From NCBI RefSeq assembly GCF_009745975.1, contig NZ_WHOL01000044.1:2501-47056 (forward strand): a stretch of DNA of 44,556 bases, written 5' to 3'. The notes beneath the pieces were generated by a model that did no database searches, had not been told where the DNA came from, and was given only the letters and a program-made list of their open reading frames with translations. Position numbers and translations under genes: made by a program. Below are positions 38,432 to 44,556 of the stretch, piece by piece. The DNA is from Actinokineospora pegani (lineage in GTDB: Bacteria > Actinomycetota > Actinomycetes > Mycobacteriales > Pseudonocardiaceae). Positions within the stretch are counted from its first letter, which is position 1; every line of letters starts with the position of its first letter.

Positions 38432-38461
38432 CGGACACGGGGGCGCACCTGCGCTTAGGCT
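38432..38461 (+). promoter_or_regulatory. Candidate leaderless promoter of the four-helix membrane protein
   Basis: CGGACA (38432–38437), 18-base spacer and TAGGCT (38456–38461), then six bases and the ATG at 38468. The same -10 and the same spacing as for divergent pepQ. Confidence 0.45.
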
Positions 38462-38467
38462 CTGGTG

Positions 38468-38908
38468 ATGCGTCTGTGGGTGGTTCGGGGAGCGGTTCTG
38501 GCGGTCGTGCACGCGGTCATCACGGTGGTGGTCGCGGGGGTGAAGGCGGCCAACCCCACGGGGCAGACCGTGGTCGAGGCGGTTTCCCTCGGTGTGCTGG
38601 TGGGTGTCGCCGCTGTGTGGGCGGCGGTTGACGGGTGGCGGGTGGTTCCTGGGCGCGGGTGGGCGTGGGTGCTGGCCTCGGTGGTGGCGGGTGTGGGGTC
38701 CGCGGTGTTGTCGGTGGTCGGGCGGGCGTTGTTCGTGGATCAGACCGGTGTCAGTTCGCTGGGGCAGGCGCTGACGGGTGGGGCGGCGTTCTCGGCGTTG
38801 TTGGTGTTGTTGCCCGCGGGGCTGGGGTTGGTGGTGGGGCCGCGTTTGGAGGGCGGGCGCGCTGTGGGCGCCGAGGTCGAGCCGCGGCCGCGGGCTAACG
38901 GCGGCTGA
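38468..38908 (+). CDS. Small four-helix membrane protein, B-4DMT-like
   Basis: A 146-residue integral membrane protein with four predicted helices (about residues 5–25, 38–55, 66–85, 103–123) and a short charged tail. The pattern MRLWVVRGAVLAVVHAVI, VWAAVDGW, VVGRALFVDQTGVSSLGQALTGGAAF matches actinobacterial proteins named B-4DMT (bacterial four-helix drug/metabolite transporter-like); such halves may act as dimers. Substrate unknown. The ATG at 38468 is favoured by its position after a -10 element; a GTG codon directly before it is in frame. The last 14 bases overlap the end of the opposing lipoprotein gene. Confidence 0.75.
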   Translation: MRLWVVRGAVLAVVHAVITVVVAGVKAANPTGQTVVEAVSLGVLVGVAAVWAAVDGWRVVPGRGWAWVLASVVAGVGSAVLSVVGRALFVDQTGVSSLGQALTGGAAFSALLVLLPAGLGLVVGPRLEGGRAVGAEVEPRPRANGG

Positions 38909-40397
38909 CGAGGTCGGGGCCGCGCTGGTAGGCGTCCCACTCGAGGGGTGACACCTTGTCGAACGTGGAGGCGTTGAGCGCGGCCAGGATGGGGTCGGAC
39001 AGGGCCCAGAGCCGCTTGTCGTCGAGGACGAGCCCCATCCCGCGGGGCGGGGACTCGATGGCGGTGGCCGAGGCGCCGAGGTGGGCCGCGACCGGCACCG
39101 CGTCGAGCGCGGGGACGCGGTGGTCGAGGATGCGCAGCGCCAGCCGCTCGGCGACGCTGCGGCGCTCGATGCGCACGACCCCGCCGTGCACGACCATGTC
39201 GACGGTGCGCGCGGGTGAGGGCATGGCGAAGCCCTCCAGGGTGCGCAGCGCGCGCTGCGGGTCCAGGCAGGCCGCGGTGCCGGTGAGGTCGGCGCCGAAG
39301 GCACGCAGGTCGGTCGGGGCGTCGCGGTGCGCGGTGGCCCGCACGAGGTCGACCGGGAGCCGCTGGCACGGGTCCTCCAACGACGGCAGCGCGTGCCCCT
39401 CGGGGTCGCGGACCAGGCCGGGGCCCTCCTTCCACGGGCCGGGGATGGTCACCGGCTCGTGCGGGTGGCGGGTGAACCCGACGTCCCAGAAGGTCAGGGT
39501 GGTGCCGTCGCTGGTCTCGTGGGCGATGGCGAAGGCGTTGAGCGGGTCGACCCACATGATGTCGGCGCTGAACGCGTCGACCACCGAGCGCTCGCGGACC
39601 TCGGTGCCGGTGGCCCGGGCGAAGCCGCCCTCACCGAGCGCCTCCACGTCCGCGCCGAAGGCCGGGTCGCGGGAGCGCAGGACGAACTGGCCCGCCCCGT
39701 TGAAGCCCGCGCCGCGGCCGGTGGTGTCGGTGAACATCAGGTAGAACCAGCCGTCGAGGTGCACGACCGCGGGCTGGCCCGCGCCGTAGGTGTTCTCCCT
39801 GCCCACGTCGTTGGCCGAGGTGACGATCGGCTGCCCGCCGTTGGCCCTGGTCCAACTCCGACCGTCCGGGCTGGTGGCCAGCCCGATGGCGTTGCCGTAG
39901 GCGTGCTCGCCCGCCGCGCCGGTGTAGTAGAGGTAGTAGGTCCCGGCGACCTTGATCACCGACGGGTCGCAGGTGTGCACCCCGTCCCACCCGGTCGTGC
40001 TGCCGGAGAACACCGCCATCCCCGGGGAGCCGTCCGGGGCGACGAACGGCCCGTTGGGGCTCGGGGCCTCGGCGTGGAGCACGTCGTCGCCGGGCGGCAG
40101 GGCGGTCCCGATCTGGCTGCACCACCACATCCGGTGCACCCCGTTCTCCACGATCAGCGTCGGCGCGTAGTTGTAGACCGCGTCCAGCCCGCCCGCGGCG
40201 ACCACGCCGCCGCTGGCGCGGGGCCGGTCGGTGCCGAGCACGACCGGGTTGACCTGCTGGGGCGGAGGCGTGGCGGTGGTGCCGGGGGGCGCGCTGGGCT
40301 CGGTGATGCCCTTGGCGTCGATCGTGCACCCGGACGCGGCGACCAGGGCGACCACGGTCGCGGTCGAGGTCAGGGCGCGCCGGAGCCTGCTCGGCAT
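38895..40397 (-). CDS. Secreted lipoprotein, GH43-like five-bladed propeller
   Basis: A 500-residue exported protein. MPSRLRRALTSTATVVALVAASGC is a lipoprotein signal with the lipobox AASGC, so C24 is probably lipidated and the protein anchored outside. A proline/threonine linker follows (about 30–50). The core looks like the glycosyl hydrolase family 43/62/117 propeller: YNYAPTLIVENGVHRMWWCSQ, CDPSVIKVAGTYYLYYTGA, GQPAVVHLDGWFYLMFTD and similar blades, each with a W/Y-rich strand. The catalytic triad cannot be assigned safely. The C-terminal 120 residues are a separate, unrecognised domain. TAG stop overlaps the opposing gene end by 14 bases. Carbohydrate binding or hydrolysis is inferred. 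Confidence 0.8.
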   Translation of the reverse strand: MPSRLRRALTSTATVVALVAASGCTIDAKGITEPSAPPGTTATPPPQQVNPVVLGTDRPRASGGVVAAGGLDAVYNYAPTLIVENGVHRMWWCSQIGTALPPGDDVLHAEAPSPNGPFVAPDGSPGMAVFSGSTTGWDGVHTCDPSVIKVAGTYYLYYTGAAGEHAYGNAIGLATSPDGRSWTRANGGQPIVTSANDVGRENTYGAGQPAVVHLDGWFYLMFTDTTGRGAGFNGAGQFVLRSRDPAFGADVEALGEGGFARATGTEVRERSVVDAFSADIMWVDPLNAFAIAHETSDGTTLTFWDVGFTRHPHEPVTIPGPWKEGPGLVRDPEGHALPSLEDPCQRLPVDLVRATAHRDAPTDLRAFGADLTGTAACLDPQRALRTLEGFAMPSPARTVDMVVHGGVVRIERRSVAERLALRILDHRVPALDAVPVAAHLGASATAIESPPRGMGLVLDDKRLWALSDPILAALNASTFDKVSPLEWDAYQRGPDLVSRR

Positions 40398-40449
40398 GCG
40401 GGTGGGGACCTCCGTGCCAGTGGCGCCGTCGGGGATCGGCGCCGGGAAC

Positions 40450-40455
40450 AGTCTA
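40450..40455 (-). promoter_or_regulatory. Candidate -10 of the lipoprotein gene
   Basis: TAGACT on the minus strand, about 52 bases before the ATG, leaving a leader that contains GGAGG. The -35 is not convincing. Confidence 0.35.
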
Positions 40456-40538
40456 GGCCGGGTTGTGCGAGCCCCGTGCCTCTGCCCCGTGCCCTCCTGC
40501 CCTGTGCCATGCGGCCAGGCGTCCGTCGAGACCTGGGC

Positions 40539-42605
<2,067 letters not shown>

Positions 42606-42609
<4 letters not shown>

Positions 42610-43796
42610 CAGCGCTTCCGCAGCGCCTCGAGGTACCCCTCGGCGTTGCGGCGGGTCTCGTTCAGCGAGTCGCCGCCGAACTTCTCCAACGCGGCCTCGG
42701 CCAGCACCAGCGCCACCACCGACTCGAGGACGACCCCGGCGCGCGGCACCGCGCAGACGTCCGACCGCTGGTGGATCGCCACGGCGGGCTCCCCGGTCAC
42801 CACGTCGACGGTGGACAGCGCCCTGGGCACGGTGGAGATCGGCTTCATCGCCACCCGCACCCGCAGCGGCTCACCGTTGGTGATGCCGCCCTCGAGGCCC
42901 CCGGCCCGGTTCGAGCGCCTGCTCACCCCGGTCACCGACCCCGGGTCCCGGTCGATCTCGTCGTGCGCCTGGCTGCCCCACCGGGTGGCCGTGGTGAACC
43001 CGTCGCCGACCTCGACGCCCTTCATGGCCTGCACGCCCATCAGCGCCCCGGCCAGCCGCGAGTCCAACCGCCGGTCCCAGTGCACGTGCGACCCCAGACC
43101 GGGCGGCAGCCCGTAGGCGATCACCTCGATGACCCCGCCCACGGTGTCCCCGGCCTTCTTGACCGCCTCCACCTCGGCGACCATCGCGTCGGTGCCCACC
43201 TGCCCGAACGCCCGCACCGGGCTCTCATCGATCGCCGCCAGGTCCGAGGGCAACGGCAACGGCCCCTCCGGCGCGACCGCCCCCCCGATCGAGACGACGT
43301 GGCTGACCACCTCGATGTCCAGCAACTGCCGCAGGAACGACTTGGCGACGGTGCCCAGCGCCGTCCTACTGGCGGTCTCCCGGGCACTGGCGCGCTCGAG
43401 CACCGGCCGAGCCTCGGGGAAGTCGTACTTCTGCATGCCGGGCAGATCCGCGTGCCCCGGCCGCGGCCTGGTCAGCGGCTCGTTGCGCCCCAACTCGGCC
43501 AGCTCGGCCTGGTCGACCGGATCGGCCGACATGACCTTCTCCCACTTGGGCCACTCGGCGTTGGCGATGCGCACCGCCACCGGCCCGCCCTGGGTGAGCC
43601 CGTGCCGGACCCCGCCGACGAACTCCACCTGGTCGGTCTCGAACCCCATCCGAGGACTCCGCCCGAACCCCAGCCGCCGCCGCGCCAACTGCTCGCCCAG
43701 CTCAGCCGAGGTCACCCCCACCCCAGCGGGCATCCCCTCGAGCACGGCCATCAGCTCGGGCCCGTGCGACTCTCCAGCAGTAATCCAACGAAGCAC
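42606..43796 (-). CDS. aroC: Chorismate synthase
   Basis: FMN-dependent elimination that turns EPSP into chorismate, the branch point to aromatic amino acids. The 396-residue protein has the three signatures: [18 protein letters not shown] (near residue 8), the middle segment [19 protein letters not shown], and [19 protein letters not shown] near the C-terminus. GTG at 43796 follows AGGATTC, about eight bases away. First gene of the aro cluster; -35-like TTGACC (43832–43837) and CATGAC (43808–43813, 18-base spacer) are a weak promoter candidate. Confidence 0.98.
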
Positions 43797-44370
43797 GTCT
43801 GAATCCTGTCATGTCAGCGGGATGCCGCCGAGGTCAACCCGGTTGGGGGTTGCTCCGCGCCCGGGTGAGTATCTCTGGGTCCGGTGGTGGTTGGGGGTTG
43901 TGACCTAGGGTGATGTGTGCCGCAGGTGGGTGGGTTGAGCGGCGCTTGTGGGGTGGGGCTGAGGTCGCCGCACGGGGTGGGGCTGGGCTGGTCCGTGCCT
44001 GGTGGGGGTTCTGGCCGAGTGGGCAGTGTCGGGGTGGCGCGGCGAGAGGTGGGATTGGTCGGGTGGGCTGGAGGTTTGGTTGGTCGGCCGGCTTGGCGGG
44101 CAGGGGTGGTGGAGTTGGGTGGCGGGACTTCGGGCCGGGGTTTGACCGCGTCAGGTTCGTGCCGTGTTGGCGGTGGTTGTGGTTGGTCGGGTCAGGTGCG
44201 ACTCGACTGAGCCAGGTTGAGGTGCGCAGGTAACTAAGCAGGGCGGTTGGTCAGGATTGGGCTGGTTGGGTCACTGTTCGGGGTGGCTGGGCTGGGCTGG
44301 CAAGGGGGTGAGCCGGATGGGCGAGCCAGTTGTGTTGGCCGCACCGAGCTGGGGTGGGGTCCGTTGATCG
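43797..44370. other. Non-coding G-rich region upstream of aroC
   Basis: About 570 bases with no credible gene on either strand. The plus strand is markedly G- and T-rich with many short GGG runs. Open frames here give low-complexity Gly/Trp/Arg-rich or Pro-rich products without any family resemblance. A weak aroC promoter candidate is near 43808–43837. Toward the right, the G runs gradually turn into a regular five-base pattern. Confidence 0.6.
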
Positions 44371-44556
44371 GACCGCGCTGGGTTGGGTTGAGCTGGGTGG
44401 GACCGGACCGGTCGGAGCGGATCGGGTTGGGCTGAGTCGGGTCAGAGCGAACCGGGCTGGGCAGGGCCCGGTTGAGTCGGGCAGGGCCGGCCGGGCCGAA
44501 TCGGCTTGGACCGGGCTGGGCTGGGTTGGGCTGGACCGGGCTGGGTTGGGCCGGGC
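44371..44556. repeat. Degenerate pentanucleotide repeat, continuing past the window edge
   Basis: From 44411 to 44555 the sequence splits into 29 consecutive five-base units of consensus N-Y-N-G-G: position 4 is G in 26 of 29, position 5 is G in 22 of 29, position 2 is a pyrimidine in 27 of 29. Units such as CTGGG, TTGGG, CCGGG and GTCGG recur. The same periodicity with a one-base phase shift is visible from about 44371. The units differ too much for a fresh microsatellite. Confidence 0.7.

Noticed and set aside
43910..44233. Small plus-strand open frames in the tail
   Set aside because: The predicted peptides are Gly/Trp/Arg-rich, lack a ribosome binding site and follow from the G/T-rich composition.
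44260..44556. Pro/Ser-rich open frame on the minus strand at the right edge
   Set aside because: It has no start inside the window and its pattern is explained by the five-base repeat, whose period is not a multiple of three.

Overview
The window is about 44.5 kb of high-GC actinobacterial chromosome, most likely from the Pseudonocardiales (the Saccharothrix / Actinosynnema / Actinokineospora neighbourhood). The evidence is very high GC, frequent GTG starts, an actinobacterial mIHF, BldD with an intact c-di-GMP motif, a helicase-less PriA, EF-P with the PGKGP loop, and the order aroCKBQ–pepQ–efp–nusB–bldD–pyr–mihF–gmk–rpoZ–coaBC–metK–priA–def–fmt–rsmB. The genus is inferred from gene content only. 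Nearly everything reads on the minus strand, so biological order runs right to left.

Right to left: a G-rich non-coding tail ends in a five-base-periodic degenerate repeat (43797–44556). Next comes the shikimate operon aroC-aroK-aroB-aroQ (43796–40539), then an accessory pair: a secreted five-bladed-propeller lipoprotein and a plus-strand four-helix membrane protein (40397–38468). pepQ-efp-nusB follow (38380–36287) and meet the convergent developmental regulator bldD (35643–36131) at a 22-bp-stem terminator. Divergent from bldD is the pyrimidine operon pyrR-pyrB-pyrC-(PH-like membrane protein)-carA-[AAA ATPase + DUF4276/TOPRIM-like]-carB-pyrF (35388–24970), which ends in a textbook terminator. 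After a palindrome-rich 407-bp spacer come mihF-gmk-rpoZ-coaBC-metK (24562–20793), a strong hairpin, then DUF5313-priA (20717–18255) and def-fmt-rsmB-flavoprotein-asparaginase (17979–13563). A plus-strand secreted HAF-repeat-like protein and a cytochrome P450 separate this from the arginine operon argC-J-B-D-F-R-G-H, which continues through a degenerate SGNH-like protein, a 3-methyladenine glycosylase and a DUF3253 protein into tyrS, cut by the left edge.

Most genes inside each operon are joined by 1–8 base overlaps (ATGA, GTGA, TGATG), so translational coupling is the rule. Arginine and pyrimidine synthesis meet at carbamoyl phosphate: carAB supplies both argF and pyrB, all in this window.

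The most unusual object is the two-gene cassette at 29099–30918 between carA and carB. An ABC/RecF-type ATPase (AAA_21-like) and a small DUF4276 protein with TOPRIM-like acidic residues resemble the split ATPase/TOPRIM defence modules (OLD, PARIS and AbiL type). It is locally much lower in GC than its surroundings. It is fused into the operon by TGATG and ATGA overlaps, and it is flanked by a 25-base direct repeat (22/25 identical). Each repeat copy carries the end of one reading frame, a ribosome binding site and the next start codon. This looks like a precise insertion of a defence-type module into a housekeeping operon that left both host genes intact and translationally coupled.
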